Shown here: piece after piece, positions 26,044-35,540 of the stretch
How the letters are laid out: each line of letters begins with the position of its first letter
Numbering within the stretch: the stretch's first letter is position 1
Assembly: GCF_900109545.1 (NCBI RefSeq)
Contig: NZ_FOAP01000008.1
Coordinates: 186,001 to 250,000 of the forward strand
Reading direction: 5' to 3'
Source: Stigmatella aurantiaca
Lineage (GTDB): Bacteria; Myxococcota; Myxococcia; Myxococcales; Myxococcaceae
Length of the DNA: 64,000 nt
Notes under the pieces: model-generated
Databases searched by the model: none
What the model saw: only the letters and a program-made list of their open reading frames with translations
What the model was told of the DNA's origin: nothing
Position numbers and translations under genes: made by a program

Positions 26044-26568
26044 TCAGTCCCACTCGGACAGGTCCTTCTTCTTGGGCGCCGGGGGCTCCTTGGGCGCCTC
26101 GGGGCGCTTGGGCTCGGCCTTGGGCGGCGGCGCCGGGGCGGGCGGGTCGGCCTCCTCGCTCAGGGGCTCCAGGGCCTCGTCCTCGGGCTCGGGGGCCTTC
26201 GGGGTGGCTTCGGAGGCGCGGTAGACGCCCTTGCGTCCGGTGGGGGCGGCGTCCTCGTTCAAGTCCGAGGCGGGGGCGGACCGTTCCGGAGGCTCCTCCG
26301 GCAGCGGGGGCGGAGAGGACACCCGGGAGGGCTCGATGTCGTGCTGCTGCAGGGAGAAGTGCCGCTCCTTGCAGTCGCCAAACGTGGTCTCGCACTTATG
26401 CAGGCACGTTCCGAGCTTCTTGTAGGTGCGCGAGCTGCCGCCGAACTCGATGGTGCAGTCTTCCTTGCAGACGGTGTGGTCCTCTTTGCAGCGGATGGCC
26501 GCGCCGGACTTCTGGGCGGCGGCGGGTCCAGCGAGCAGCACGAGGATCAGCGGGAGAAGGGGGCGCAT
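26044..26568 (-). CDS. small secreted Cys-rich protein with Pro/Glu-rich tail
   Basis: The 174-residue protein from ATG 26568 has a signal peptide (LLPLILVLLAGPAAAQ) and then about 50 residues with six Cys (CKEDHTVCKEDC, then CLHKCETTFGDC), regularly spaced as if to form disulfides. The remaining 100 residues are Pro/Glu/Ala rich, low-complexity, and end with a charged stretch. The frame is open upstream to 26784 but overlaps the leader of the YihY gene. No family is recognised. It is likely exported to the periplasm or beyond. Confidence 0.72.
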   Translation of the reverse strand: MRPLLPLILVLLAGPAAAQKSGAAIRCKEDHTVCKEDCTIEFGGSSRTYKKLGTCLHKCETTFGDCKERHFSLQQHDIEPSRVSSPPPLPEEPPERSAPASDLNEDAAPTGRKGVYRASEATPKAPEPEDEALEPLSEEADPPAPAPPPKAEPKRPEAPKEPPAPKKKDLSEWD

Positions 26569-26701
26569 GACGGCCCCTGAATCTAGCAGCCTTTGAAAAG
26601 CCCTCTGGAGAAAGGCGGCGGAAAGCGAGGGCTTGGCTGCCCGTCTGCTGCACGAAGGCTTACCCGTCCCCACCTTCATGGCCCTGTTGGAGGGAGGGTG
26701 G

Positions 26702-27751
26702 ATGCGACTGTTCAAGCTCAAACACCTCTCGTGGCGTGAGTTCGGCCGGCGGTTCATCAAGGAGTTCGAGGAGGACACGGTCACCGACTGCGCCGCGCAG
26801 CTCTCGTACTACTTCCTCTTCTCTCTCTTTCCGTTCCTGTTCTTCCTCGTCACGCTGGCGGCGTATCTGCCCTTTGCCCACGGGACGGCGGAGGCCATGG
26901 TGGAGCGCATCGCCCCGCTGGTGCCGGGGGATGCGTTCTCGCTCATCAACGCGCACCTGAGCGCGCTGGTGAGCCAGCCCCGGCCCAAGCTGCTGACGTT
27001 GGGCCTCGTGGTGGCGCTCTGGTCGGCCTCGCGTGGGGTGGATGCGCTGCGCAAGGCGCTCAACCTCGCCTACGACGTGCCGGAGTCCCGGCCCCTGTGG
27101 AAGACGCAGGGCGTGGCCATGCTGATGACGCTGGTGGGCACGCTGCTGCTGCCCCTGTCCTTCACGGTGTTCCTGCTGGGGGGCAAGGTGGGCCAGTGGA
27201 TCGCCGGGAAGCTGCAGCTCATCGACGAGTTCCACGTCGTCTGGTCCTGGCTGCGCTGGCCGTTCACCGCCTCGCTGGTGATGCTGATGCTGGCGCTCTG
27301 CTACTACGTGCTGCCGGACGTGAAGCAGCGCTTCAAGTACATCACCCCGGGCTCCCTGCTGGGCACGGGGCTGTGGCTGGTGAGCACCTGGGGCTTCACC
27401 CAGTACGTGGACACGTTCGGCAACTACAACGTGACGTACGGCTCCATCGGCGGCGTGGTGGTGCTGCTGACGTGGCTCTACATCAGCGGCCTCATCTTCA
27501 TCGTCGGCGGGGAGGTGAACGCCATCCTGGAGCATGCCTCGCGGGATGTGCGCTCGAAGGCCAAGGGCGCCCGGGCGCCCGGAGAGCCCTCCCCGCTCGA
27601 GCCGCCCCTCAAGACGCCCGGGGCGGCCAAGAGCGCCAGCAGCGCGCGCAAGACGCGCTACGCCTTCTGGCGCTGGAAGCGGCGCGTGGCCCGGGGGCTG
27701 CCCCCCGAGGCCGATGGGCCCGCGGATCCGCACGGGCCCACCGTGCACTGA
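26702..27751 (+). CDS. YihY/BrkB-family inner-membrane protein
   Basis: The 349-residue protein starts at ATG 26702 directly behind GGAGGG. ATGs at 26633 and 26678 are in frame but lack such a site. It has six hydrophobic segments; family marks are TDCAAQLSYYFLFSLFP, LWSASRGVDALRKALN, RWPFTASLVMLMLALCYY, PGSLLGTGLWLVSTWGF and YGSIGGVVVLLTWLYISG. The family was once called RNase BN in error and its role is unknown; it may move lipids or solutes. The C-terminal 70 residues are basic and Pro-rich. It converges on the M48 protease gene, with 12 bases between. Confidence 0.92.
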   Translation: MRLFKLKHLSWREFGRRFIKEFEEDTVTDCAAQLSYYFLFSLFPFLFFLVTLAAYLPFAHGTAEAMVERIAPLVPGDAFSLINAHLSALVSQPRPKLLTLGLVVALWSASRGVDALRKALNLAYDVPESRPLWKTQGVAMLMTLVGTLLLPLSFTVFLLGGKVGQWIAGKLQLIDEFHVVWSWLRWPFTASLVMLMLALCYYVLPDVKQRFKYITPGSLLGTGLWLVSTWGFTQYVDTFGNYNVTYGSIGGVVVLLTWLYISGLIFIVGGEVNAILEHASRDVRSKAKGARAPGEPSPLEPPLKTPGAAKSASSARKTRYAFWRWKRRVARGLPPEADGPADPHGPTVH

Positions 27752-27763
27752 CGGCCCCTGCGC

Positions 27764-28588
27764 TTACGGGCCCTTCAGGCGCTGCTTGATGGGGCCGATG
27801 CGGTCGGCGCCCACGTTCGTGCCGCTCAGCCGGTTCTGGCTGATGTACTGCTGGAGGTGCGAGATGCGGTCGGCGCTGGTGGGGTGCGTGCTCAGCCACT
27901 TGAGCACGCCGGGCGTCTTGCCCTCTTGCTGCCGCAGCTTGTCGAAGAAGGTGATGAGGCCCTTGGGGTCATAGCCCGTGGCGGACGTGTAGCGCGCGCC
28001 GTACTCGTCGGCCTCCGTCTCCTCGCTGCGGCCGTGCGCCAGCTGCGCGCCCGTGCCGGCCAGCTGCGCGGCGATCTGCGCCGCCATGCCCGGGTTCTTG
28101 CCCAGGGCCAGCTCGCTCAGCGCCTGGAGGCCGTAGGCGTTCACCATGGCGCGGGCCGAGTGGCGGCCCACCACGTGGCCCGCCTCGTGCGCCAGCACCC
28201 CGGCGAGCTCCGCCTCGTTGTCCGCCGCGAGGATGAGCCCCGTGTAGACGTAGAGGTAGCCGCCGGGCGTGGCGAAGGCGTTCACCATCTTCGGATCATT
28301 GATGACGAAGACCTGCCACTTCACCCCGGAGCGGTCCTTGTTGGCCGCCCGGAGAATGGGGGTGGCCACGCTGTTCACGTACTGCGTGACGGCCGCGTCC
28401 TGGACGTACTGGATTTTCTCTTCCTGTTCGAGCTGCTGCTTCACCTGGGCGCCGAGCTGTTCCTCCTGCTCGTCCGAGATGAGGGTGCGCGCGACGGCCT
28501 TCTCCGCCTTGATGCGCTGTGTGGCGCAGCCCGTGGCGAATCCCGCCACGACCGTCAGACCCAGAACCACCGAGAGGATTCGCTGCAT
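27764..28588 (-). CDS. M48-family metalloprotease lipoprotein
   Basis: The 274-residue protein starts at ATG 28588 and has a lipobox ending ATGC (Cys21). The zinc motif is HEAGH (His134, Glu135, His138) in LAHEAGHVVGRHS; the third ligand is the Glu in RSEETEADEYG. This is the Oma1/BepA-like group of periplasmic proteases, which degrade or assist misfolded outer-membrane proteins. The usual TPR tail of BepA is absent. It lies 179 bases downstream of the superoxide dismutase on the same strand. Its periplasmic placement is inferred from the lipid anchor. Confidence 0.93.
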   Translation of the reverse strand: MQRILSVVLGLTVVAGFATGCATQRIKAEKAVARTLISDEQEEQLGAQVKQQLEQEEKIQYVQDAAVTQYVNSVATPILRAANKDRSGVKWQVFVINDPKMVNAFATPGGYLYVYTGLILAADNEAELAGVLAHEAGHVVGRHSARAMVNAYGLQALSELALGKNPGMAAQIAAQLAGTGAQLAHGRSEETEADEYGARYTSATGYDPKGLITFFDKLRQQEGKTPGVLKWLSTHPTSADRISHLQQYISQNRLSGTNVGADRIGPIKQRLKGP

Positions 28589-28767
28589 AGGTACGCGTCT
28601 TCCTTTCCGGCCCGCTTCAACGCGAGGGGGGGGAGACTCGTAGCCACATGTTGGCGGCACGGCAAGCGCCAGGTGCGGGGGCTGGCCGCCATTGCACACG
28701 GCCTTCAAGCACCTCTCCCCTGTGAAGGAGAGAGGGCACAGGGCCTCGTGGGGCACCTGGGGACGGC

Positions 28768-29367
28768 TTACTTCACGTTGAGGCGGGCCTCGGCGGCCTC
28801 GTAGTCCACGTTGGAGAAGTACGCATCCACGTACTTGGCGCGCTCGTTGGCCTTGTAGTCCGGCACGAAGGCGTGCTCCCACGCGTCCAGGACGAGGATG
28901 GGGATGAAGCCGGCGATGTTGTTGGTCTCGTGCAGGGTGATCCAGTGGTTGGAGAGCCACCCGTTGCGCGGATCCTGGAAGGTGACGGCCCAGCCGATGC
29001 CCGGCATGGTGGCCACGGCCTTGAAGTCCGTCAGCCAGTTCTCGAACGAGCCGAAGCTCGCCTCGGCCGCCTTCTTGAACCGCTCGCCCGGCGGGGTGCC
29101 ACCCGGCTTCATGTTGCCGAAGTAGTACTCGTGCAGGACCATGCCGTTGTACTCGAAGCCCAGCCGGCGCGTCAGCTCCGCGTAGACGGGGTTGGTGCCG
29201 GCCGCCTCGCCCTTGGCGGCCAGGCCCGACAGGGTCTCGGTGAGCTTGTTGGCGCGGTTGACATAGCCCTCGTAGAGCTTGAAGTGCGTCTCGAGGACCG
29301 CATCGCTGATGCCCTTGAGACCCTTGAGCTCGGGGAACTTCAGCGGCGTGTACTTCTTCTCGGCCAT
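28768..29367 (-). CDS. iron/manganese superoxide dismutase (divergent)
   Basis: The 199-residue protein shows the four metal ligands His28 (ETHFKLYEGYV), His79 (NGMVLHEYYFG), Asp161 and His165 (DAWEHAFVPDY). The usual HHxxYV pair after the first ligand is replaced by KLYEGYV, and the usual NxxxHxxFW helix by NGMVLHEYYF, so it belongs to a diverged branch of the family. It has no signal peptide and should act in the cytoplasm, converting superoxide to peroxide and oxygen. Metal choice cannot be read. A weak hairpin lies in the 179 bases after the stop. Confidence 0.9.
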   Translation of the reverse strand: MAEKKYTPLKFPELKGLKGISDAVLETHFKLYEGYVNRANKLTETLSGLAAKGEAAGTNPVYAELTRRLGFEYNGMVLHEYYFGNMKPGGTPPGERFKKAAEASFGSFENWLTDFKAVATMPGIGWAVTFQDPRNGWLSNHWITLHETNNIAGFIPILVLDAWEHAFVPDYKANERAKYVDAYFSNVDYEAAEARLNVK

Positions 29368-29517
29368 ACTGCCTCCAGATGGAGTGAAAGGATTGAAACG
29401 GCGCCCCCCACATAGAAGAAGCGCGGGCTTTTGGCCCGTGGAACTTCACGCGGGTGTATGCGCTTCAACAAGTAAGCCGTGCAGGCTCCCATCGCACGAT
29501 GTTATGGGCCGGAGCCC

Positions 29518-30363
29518 ATGCCTGAGCTCCCAGAGGTAGAGATTGCCCGGCGGAACCTGGTGCGTTGGCTGGACGCGCACCGCGTGGTGAAGGCCGAGGC
29601 GGACGACACCCGGATTTTCCGGGGGGCGGAGCGGGCGGCCTTTGCCCGGTTGAAGGGGCGGGTGGAGTCCCTGGAGCGCCGGGGCAAGTACCTGCTGTTC
29701 ACCTTCGAGGCGGGCCGTGGGCTGCTGGCCCACCTGGGGATGACGGGCAAGTTCGTCCGGCGCGCGAAGGGGCAGCTCCAGCCCCACAGCCGGGCCCGCT
29801 TCCACCTGGAGGACGGCGCCGTCCTCCACTTCGCGGACCCCCGTCTCTTCGGGCGGATGGAGCCTGTCCTGGCCGCCCAGCTCCCGGGGCTGGCCGCCAT
29901 CCAGTCCCTGGGGAGGGACCCGCTCGTGGACGGCCTGACGGGGCCGCAGCTGGCCGAGGCGGTGGGGCCCTCGAAGCAGGCCTTGAAGGTGGCGCTGATG
30001 GACCAGGGGCGCCTGGCGGGCCTGGGCAACATCCACGCGGCCGAGGCGCTCTTCCGGGCGGGCCTGCACCCGGCGCGCGTGCCCGGCAGCCTCACCCCGG
30101 AGGAGTGGAAGCGCCTGGCGCGGGCCATCCACGCCACCATCGCCTTCGGCCTGAAGGAGCAGGAGGGGGAAGAACCGGTTTACCTGGAGGACCGGGGGGC
30201 GGTGAACCTCTTCCGGGTGTATGGCCGCGCGGGGGAGCCCTGCTCGAAGTGCAAGGCCCCGGTGGAGTCCTTCACCCAGGCGGGCCGCACCACGCACGTC
30301 TGTCCCCAGTGCCAGCCGTTGGGGGCGCAACGCCCGGGGCCGAAGCGGGCGCCAGGGCGTTGA
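29518..30363 (+). CDS. mutM: formamidopyrimidine-DNA glycosylase
   Basis: The 281-residue protein starts at ATG 29518, which leaves the catalytic Pro as residue 2 in MPELPEVE. Catalytic Lys lies in RRGKYLLF; LGMTGKF is the DNA minor-groove loop; GNIHAAEALFRAG is the H2TH motif; and the C-terminal zinc finger has C-x2-C and C-x2-C in CSKCKAP and HVCPQC. It excises 8-oxoguanine and formamidopyrimidines from DNA. The gene is monocistronic, divergent from sod by 150 bases, and both protect against oxidative damage. Confidence 0.95.
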   Translation: MPELPEVEIARRNLVRWLDAHRVVKAEADDTRIFRGAERAAFARLKGRVESLERRGKYLLFTFEAGRGLLAHLGMTGKFVRRAKGQLQPHSRARFHLEDGAVLHFADPRLFGRMEPVLAAQLPGLAAIQSLGRDPLVDGLTGPQLAEAVGPSKQALKVALMDQGRLAGLGNIHAAEALFRAGLHPARVPGSLTPEEWKRLARAIHATIAFGLKEQEGEEPVYLEDRGAVNLFRVYGRAGEPCSKCKAPVESFTQAGRTTHVCPQCQPLGAQRPGPKRAPGR

Positions 30364-30470
30364 CGGCTGGGAAGGGGCGTGTGGTTGGCGTTGACACCCC
30401 TCCCCCCCGTGGCTTAACTCGCCCGCCCTCTCGAATCGACTGCCCCGAGAGCATTTGGAGATACGTGCCC

Positions 30471-32327
30471 ATGTCCAACGTCCTGCTGGCGGCGCTGCTC
30501 GTCGCCTCCGCCACGGCCACCGCCCAGACGTCCCAGCCGGTGCCCGAGAGCGGGACGCCCGCAGCCCCTCCGTCCGCGTCTCCGGCGACGGCTGCCCCCG
30601 CGTCCGTTCCGCCCGCCCCCGCCGCCGAAGCCGCCGCCGCCTCGCCGCTGTCTCCCGAGGCCGAGGCCGAGCTGGCCCGCCGGTTGGAGGCGGCCAAGGC
30701 CGAGATGCGTGAGGAGATCCGCGCGCAGATCGCCACCCAGTCGCTGGCCAACGCCTCCGAGTCCAACTGGCAGGCGGAGTTCACCGAGGAGCGGCGCAAG
30801 CTCGAGGTCTTCACCCTGGACGGGTACCTGCGCCTGCGGCCGAACCTCTTCTACAAGTTCGACCTGGGCCAGGCCCCGGGCCGCCGGCTGTTCCCCTTCA
30901 CCTCGCCGCGCTCCCCTGCGGAGAACACCCAGGCGGGCACCAACATGCGGGTGCGGCTGGAGCCCACCTTCAACGTCTCCGAGGAGGTGCGCATCAAGCT
31001 CCAGGTGGACGCGCTGGACAACATCCTCCTGGGCTCCACGCCGGACAGCTCCTTCACGGGCAGCGACCGGGACATCTACACGATTTTCTCCGAGAGCCAG
31101 CAGCCGCCCGCCTCGGCCATCAACGCCTTCAAGGACTCCATCTCCGTCAAGCGCGCCTACGGCGAGGTGTCCACGCCGGTGGGCATGCTGCGCTTTGGCC
31201 GCATGGGCAGCCACTGGGGCCTGGGCATGCTGCGCAACGACGGCAACTGCGTGGACTGCGACTTCGGCGACAACGTGGACCGCATCCAGTTCGTCACCGA
31301 GCCGTTCGCCGGCTTCTACGTGACGCCGATGGTCGACTTCAACTCGGAGGGCGTCTCCAGCGAGGTGCGCAACGCCGAGCGCGAGCCGGTGGACCTGACG
31401 AATGCGGACGACAGCCACAGCTACGTGCTGGCCATTGCCCGGCGGGACACCGACCAGCAGGTGCGCGCCAAGCTGGAGAACAACCAGGGCGTGCTCAACT
31501 ACGGCCTGCACTTCACCTACCGCTCGCAGCGCTGGGAGGCCACGGGCTACGAGGGCGGCAACTTCCAGGGCAACGCCCCCACCACCGGGGGCTTCATTCC
31601 CCGGGACGCCAAGCTGTACGTGCCGGACCTGTGGCTGCGCTACGAGGAGCGCCTGTGGCGGCTCGAGGTGGAGCTCGCCCTCATGTACGGCAGCATCGGC
31701 AACCGCGCCCTGACGCTGGAGGGCTCGGTGGACCCGGCGCAGAACCAGGACCTGCGCATCCTCCAGTTCGGTGGCGTGGCCCAGGGCGAGTACCGGCTGC
31801 TCAACTCCAAGCTGAAGCTGGGCATGGAGTTCGGCATCGCCTCGGGTGACAAGGCCGCGGGCTTCGGCAACTACCCGCGCCGCCGCACCACCAACGCGGA
31901 CAACGAGCAGCTCGACGGGCCGCAGTACACCTGCGCCGTGGGCGGCTGCAGCGACGATGCCATCCGCAACTTCCGCTTCAACCGCGCCTACCGCGTGGAC
32001 CTCATCCTGTGGCGCGAGCTCATCGGCGGCCTCACCGACGCGGTCTACGTCAAGCCCTCGCTGAAGTACTCCATCGCCGACGGCTTCGAGGTGTACGGCG
32101 CCGTCATCTACTCGCAGGCGCTCTACGCGGAGTCCACGCCGTCGCGGACCAGCAAGAGCCTGGGCGTGGAGGTGGACGTGGGGGCGCGCTTCGAGACGGA
32201 GGACGGCTTCATCGCGGGCATCGACTGGGGCATCCTCTTCCCCATGAGCGGCCTGCAGGATGCGGGCATCCCCCTGGACTTCGAGACCGCGCAGGCGGTG
32301 CGTGGCACGCTGGGCATCCGCTTCTAG
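30471..32327 (+). CDS. outer-membrane protein, TIGR04551-like family
   Basis: The 618-residue protein starts at ATG 30471 and has a signal peptide (LLAALLVASATATAQ), an Ala/Pro-rich linker and a short coiled segment (EAEAELARRLEAAK). From residue 110 it has alternating aromatic/hydrophilic strands typical of a beta-barrel, such as LRLRPNLFYKFDLG and YGEVSTPVGMLRFGRMG, and ends in a terminal aromatic (GIRF). It matches the TIGR04551 family, known from delta-proteobacteria and predicted to be porin-like, with unknown cargo. The frame extends upstream into mutM, but that part is not coding. It precedes the lptM-lysA set by ten bases. Confidence 0.8.
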   Translation: MSNVLLAALLVASATATAQTSQPVPESGTPAAPPSASPATAAPASVPPAPAAEAAAASPLSPEAEAELARRLEAAKAEMREEIRAQIATQSLANASESNWQAEFTEERRKLEVFTLDGYLRLRPNLFYKFDLGQAPGRRLFPFTSPRSPAENTQAGTNMRVRLEPTFNVSEEVRIKLQVDALDNILLGSTPDSSFTGSDRDIYTIFSESQQPPASAINAFKDSISVKRAYGEVSTPVGMLRFGRMGSHWGLGMLRNDGNCVDCDFGDNVDRIQFVTEPFAGFYVTPMVDFNSEGVSSEVRNAEREPVDLTNADDSHSYVLAIARRDTDQQVRAKLENNQGVLNYGLHFTYRSQRWEATGYEGGNFQGNAPTTGGFIPRDAKLYVPDLWLRYEERLWRLEVELALMYGSIGNRALTLEGSVDPAQNQDLRILQFGGVAQGEYRLLNSKLKLGMEFGIASGDKAAGFGNYPRRRTTNADNEQLDGPQYTCAVGGCSDDAIRNFRFNRAYRVDLILWRELIGGLTDAVYVKPSLKYSIADGFEVYGAVIYSQALYAESTPSRTSKSLGVEVDVGARFETEDGFIAGIDWGILFPMSGLQDAGIPLDFETAQAVRGTLGIRF

Positions 32328-32337
32328 GAACTCCGCC

Positions 32338-32544
32338 ATGCACCTGACCCAGCCTCGCAGGGCCCTCCTCACCGCGGCGGCCCTGCTCCTCGTGGCCAGC
32401 GGCGTGGCCTGTGGCATCAAGGGCTCGCCGCGGCCCCCCGAGCCGCCCCCGCCGGCCACGCCGGAGACGCAGCCGCCAGAGAGCGGGCCCCGGGGCCCGC
32501 TGGAGCCGTCCGGGGCGGGCCTCCCGCCGGATGCGGGCCCGTGA
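32338..32544 (+). CDS. LptM-like small lipoprotein
   Basis: The 68-residue protein has a basic N-terminus, a hydrophobic stretch, and a lipobox in ASGVACGIKGSPRPP. The GIKG motif after the Cys is the mark of the LptM (YifL) family, which helps LptD mature in the outer membrane. In E. coli this gene sits beside dapF, and in many proteobacteria it lies next to lysA. Here its stop overlaps the lysA GTG start by four bases. The rest is a Pro-rich tail with no further domain. Confidence 0.78.
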   Translation: MHLTQPRRALLTAAALLLVASGVACGIKGSPRPPEPPPPATPETQPPESGPRGPLEPSGAGLPPDAGP

Positions 32545-33782
32545 GCGCCTTTCCCTACCGGAAGGGCACCCTCCACGCGGAGTCCGTCCCGCTGAGGGCC
32601 ATCGCCGAGGCGGTGGGCACCCCCACCTACGTCTACTCCCAGGCGGCCCTCACGGAGCACTTCCAGGTGCTGGACGAGGCCTTCGGGGAGTACCCCCACC
32701 TCATCTGCTACTCGGTGAAGGCCAACAGCACGCTGGCCGTGCTGGGGCTGTTCGCGGGGCTGGGCAGTGGCTTCGACATCGTCTCCGGCGGGGAGCTGGC
32801 CCGGGTGCGGCAGGCCCGCGGGGACATGGCCAAGACGGTGTTCGCCGGGGTGGGCAAGACGCGGGAGGAGATGGCCCGGGCGCTCGCGGCCGGCATCCTC
32901 CTGTTCAACGTGGAGAGCGCCGAGGAGCTGGAGCTGCTCGACGCGGTGGGGCGGGAGGCCGGGCGCCGCGCCCCCTTCGCCCTGCGCGTCAACCCGGACG
33001 TGGATGCGCGCACCCACCGCCACATCTCCACGGGGCTGAAGACCTCCAAGTTCGGCGTGCCCTTCGAGGAGGCGGTGGCGCTCTACGCCCGCGCCCGGAA
33101 GATGAAGGGCGTGCGCGCGCTCGGCGTGGACTGCCACATCGGCTCGCAGCTCACCCGCACGGCGCCCATGAAGGCGGCGCTGTCGAAGGTGGCCGGGCTC
33201 TACGCGCAGCTCCAGGCCCAGGGCCATGCCCTGGAGTACCTGGACATCGGCGGCGGCCTGGGCATCACCTACACGGAGGAGACGCCCCCCTCGCCCCAGG
33301 AGTACGCCCGCACCGTGCTGGCGGCGGTGAAGGGCACCGGCGCCCGCCTGCTCCTGGAGCCGGGCCGGTCGCTGGTGGGCAATGCCGGGGTGCTGCTCAC
33401 CCGGGTGCTGTACCGCAAGCAGACCCCCGCGAAGACCTTCGTGGTGGTGGACGCAGGTATGAATGATCTGCTCCGCCCGGCGCTTTACGAGGCGCACCAC
33501 GGGCTGCAACCCGTGGTGAAGACGCGGGGCAAGGCCGTGGAGGTGGATGTGGTGGGCCCGGTGTGCGAGTCCACCGACGTGCTGGCCCCGGGGCGGGCGC
33601 TGGTCCTGCCCAGGCAGGGCGGCCTCTACGCGGTGATGAGCGCGGGCGCGTATGGCATGAGCATGGCATCTACCTACAACTCGCGGCCCCGGCCGGCCGA
33701 GGTGCTGGTGGACGGGACGGCCTGGCGGGTGGTGCGCGAGCGCGAGCGGGAAGAGGACCTCTGGCGCGGCGAGCGGGCCTGA
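32541..33782 (+). CDS. lysA: diaminopimelate decarboxylase
   Basis: The 413-residue protein starts at GTG 32541. The PLP Lys is K60 in YSVKANSTL; glycine-rich phosphate loop GSGFDIVSGGEL; HIGSQLT is the substrate loop; LLEPGRSLVGNAG contributes to PLP binding; and the partner-subunit Cys is in VCESTD. It removes CO2 from meso-diaminopimelate to yield lysine. It is the second gene of a run that continues with dapA and dapB, so diaminopimelate synthesis and use are co-located. Confidence 0.97.
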   Translation: MSAFPYRKGTLHAESVPLRAIAEAVGTPTYVYSQAALTEHFQVLDEAFGEYPHLICYSVKANSTLAVLGLFAGLGSGFDIVSGGELARVRQARGDMAKTVFAGVGKTREEMARALAAGILLFNVESAEELELLDAVGREAGRRAPFALRVNPDVDARTHRHISTGLKTSKFGVPFEEAVALYARARKMKGVRALGVDCHIGSQLTRTAPMKAALSKVAGLYAQLQAQGHALEYLDIGGGLGITYTEETPPSPQEYARTVLAAVKGTGARLLLEPGRSLVGNAGVLLTRVLYRKQTPAKTFVVVDAGMNDLLRPALYEAHHGLQPVVKTRGKAVEVDVVGPVCESTDVLAPGRALVLPRQGGLYAVMSAGAYGMSMASTYNSRPRPAEVLVDGTAWRVVREREREEDLWRGERA

Positions 33783-33799
33783 ACGTATAAGCGGCGGAC

Positions 33800-34681
33800 A
33801 TGAAGACTTTCGAAGGCTCCATGACTGCGCTGGCCACCCCCTTCCGGGACGGCCGGCTCGATGAGGACGCCTACCGGGCCCTCATCGAGCGCCAGGCCGC
33901 GGGGGGCACGAGCGGCATCGTGCCCATGGGCACCACGGGCGAGGCCGCGACGATGGCCCCCGAGGAGCGCTGGCGCGCGGTGCGGGTGGCGGTGGAGGCC
34001 TCCCGCGGGCGGATGAGGGTGATGGGCGGCGCGGGCTCCTTCAGCACCCAGGAGACGGTGGAGTCGGTGAAGCACGTGCGCGAGGCGGGGGCCGACGCGG
34101 CGCTCATCGTCACGCCCTACTACAACAAGCCCACGCAGGCGGGCCTGGTGGAGCACTTCCGCGCCATCGCCCGCGCGCACCCGGGCTTCCCACTCATCGC
34201 CTACAACGTGCCGGGGCGCACCGGCGTGGACATGCTGCCGGAGGCCGTGGCGAAGCTGGCGGACCTGCCCGAGGTGGTGGCCCTCAAGGAGGCCACGGGC
34301 AGCCTGCCGCGCGCGGTGGACCTGGTGGAGGCGTGTGGCGAGCGCCTCTCGCTCTTGTCGGGCGATGACTTCACGGTGCTGCCCTTCATCGCCTGTGGCG
34401 GCAAGGGCGTCATCTCCGTGTCCTCCAACGTGGCCCCCCGGATGATGGCGGACCTGGTGGCGGCGGCGCGGGCGGGGAACCTGGCGGAGGCCCGGGCGCT
34501 CCAGGTGAAGATGAACAGCCTGCACAAGCTGCTCTTCGCCGAGTCCAACCCCATCCCGGTGAAGTGGGCGCTGCACCTGATGGGCGTCTTCGGCCCGGAG
34601 ATCCGCCTGCCCCTGACCCCCCTGTCCGAGCCCCATGCTTCCCGGCTGCGTGAGGAACTGGTTCGGCTGAACCTGCGGTAA
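33800..34681 (+). CDS. dapA: 4-hydroxy-tetrahydrodipicolinate synthase
   Basis: The 293-residue protein has the Schiff-base Lys163 in [10 protein letters not shown], Tyr135 in AYNVPGRTG, and Thr/Ser triad residues in GTTGEAATM. It condenses pyruvate with aspartate semialdehyde in the cytoplasm, the first step committed to lysine and peptidoglycan diaminopimelate. It follows lysA by 17 bases, with a weak ribosome site. There is no Lys-binding extension. The next gene, dapB, follows after 46 bases that contain a C-then-G-rich stretch. Confidence 0.97.
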   Translation: MKTFEGSMTALATPFRDGRLDEDAYRALIERQAAGGTSGIVPMGTTGEAATMAPEERWRAVRVAVEASRGRMRVMGGAGSFSTQETVESVKHVREAGADAALIVTPYYNKPTQAGLVEHFRAIARAHPGFPLIAYNVPGRTGVDMLPEAVAKLADLPEVVALKEATGSLPRAVDLVEACGERLSLLSGDDFTVLPFIACGGKGVISVSSNVAPRMMADLVAAARAGNLAEARALQVKMNSLHKLLFAESNPIPVKWALHLMGVFGPEIRLPLTPLSEPHASRLREELVRLNLR

Positions 34682-34727
34682 AACCCCCACCCGGCCCGGG
34701 GGGGCGCTGGAAACGAAGGTAGGACGC

Positions 34728-35540
34728 ATGCTGCGCACAGTCATCACCGGAGTCACCGGCCGCATGGGCAGCACGCTGTTGCGGCTCGCGCGGAGCTCGC
34801 GGGAGTTCACCCTCGTGGGCGCCACGGCGCGCCAGGGCAGCCCGGTGGTGGGGCTCGATGCGGCGCTGGCGGCCCGCATGGGCGAGCCGCTCGGGCTGGC
34901 GGTGGTGGACGACCTGGACCGCGCGCTGGATGCGGGCGCGCAGGTGGTCATCGACTTCACCAGCGCGGAGGCGAGCGTGGCGCACGCCCGGCAGTGTGCC
35001 GCCAAGGGCGTGGCCATGGTGATCGGCTCCACGGGGTTCAACGCCGAGACGCGCAACCGGATTGTCGAGAGCGCCCGCGCCATCCCCGTGGTGCTGGCGC
35101 CCAACACCTCGGTGGGCGTCAACGTCGTCATCCAGATGGCGGCGGAGCTGGCCCGGGTGCTCGGCCAGGGCTTCGACGTGGAGGTGCTGGAGGCGCACCA
35201 CCGCATGAAGAAGGACTCGCCCTCGGGCACCGCGCTGCGGCTGGCGGAGGTGCTGGCCTCCACGCTGGGGCGCGAGAGCGAGGACCTGACCTTCGCGCGC
35301 CGGGGCTGGATTGGCCCGCGCTCGGAGCGGGAGATCGGCGTGCAGACGCTCCGGGGCGGCGACGTGGTGGGCGAGCACACCGTCTTCTTCTTCGGAGAGG
35401 GAGAGCGCATCGAGCTGACCCACCGGGCCACCAGCCGGGACCAGTTCGGCAAGGGCGCGCTGCGGGCGGCGGAGTGGGTGGCGCGCCAGCGCCCGGGGCT
35501 CTATGACATGGCCAACGTGCTTGGCCTCCAGAGGACATGA
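34728..35540 (+). CDS. dapB: 4-hydroxy-tetrahydrodipicolinate reductase
   Basis: The 270-residue protein has the dinucleotide loop [10 protein letters not shown], the catalytic His/Lys in [16 protein letters not shown], and C-terminal [13 protein letters not shown]. It reduces the dapA product with NAD(P)H. A GGTAGG site precedes the start. Its stop overlaps the start of the following FAH-family gene by four bases, so the operon continues past the lysine genes. Confidence 0.97.
   Translation: MLRTVITGVTGRMGSTLLRLARSSREFTLVGATARQGSPVVGLDAALAARMGEPLGLAVVDDLDRALDAGAQVVIDFTSAEASVAHARQCAAKGVAMVIGSTGFNAETRNRIVESARAIPVVLAPNTSVGVNVVIQMAAELARVLGQGFDVEVLEAHHRMKKDSPSGTALRLAEVLASTLGRESEDLTFARRGWIGPRSEREIGVQTLRGGDVVGEHTVFFFGEGERIELTHRATSRDQFGKGALRAAEWVARQRPGLYDMANVLGLQRT

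Noticed and set aside
26621-26650. TGGCTG-N5-CTGCT as a sigma-54 promoter for the YihY gene
   Set aside because: Spacing is right but both boxes depart from consensus, and the site is 50 bases or more from the start; chance occurrence in this GC-rich DNA is likely.
28600-28767. Stem-loop around CTCTCC...GGAGAG after the superoxide dismutase gene
   Set aside because: The stem is only about six bases with mismatches and no U run, so it is not listed as a terminator.
30414-33509. 1031-residue minus-strand open frame
   Set aside because: It spans three real plus-strand genes (TIGR04551-like, lptM-like, lysA) and has no domain of its own.
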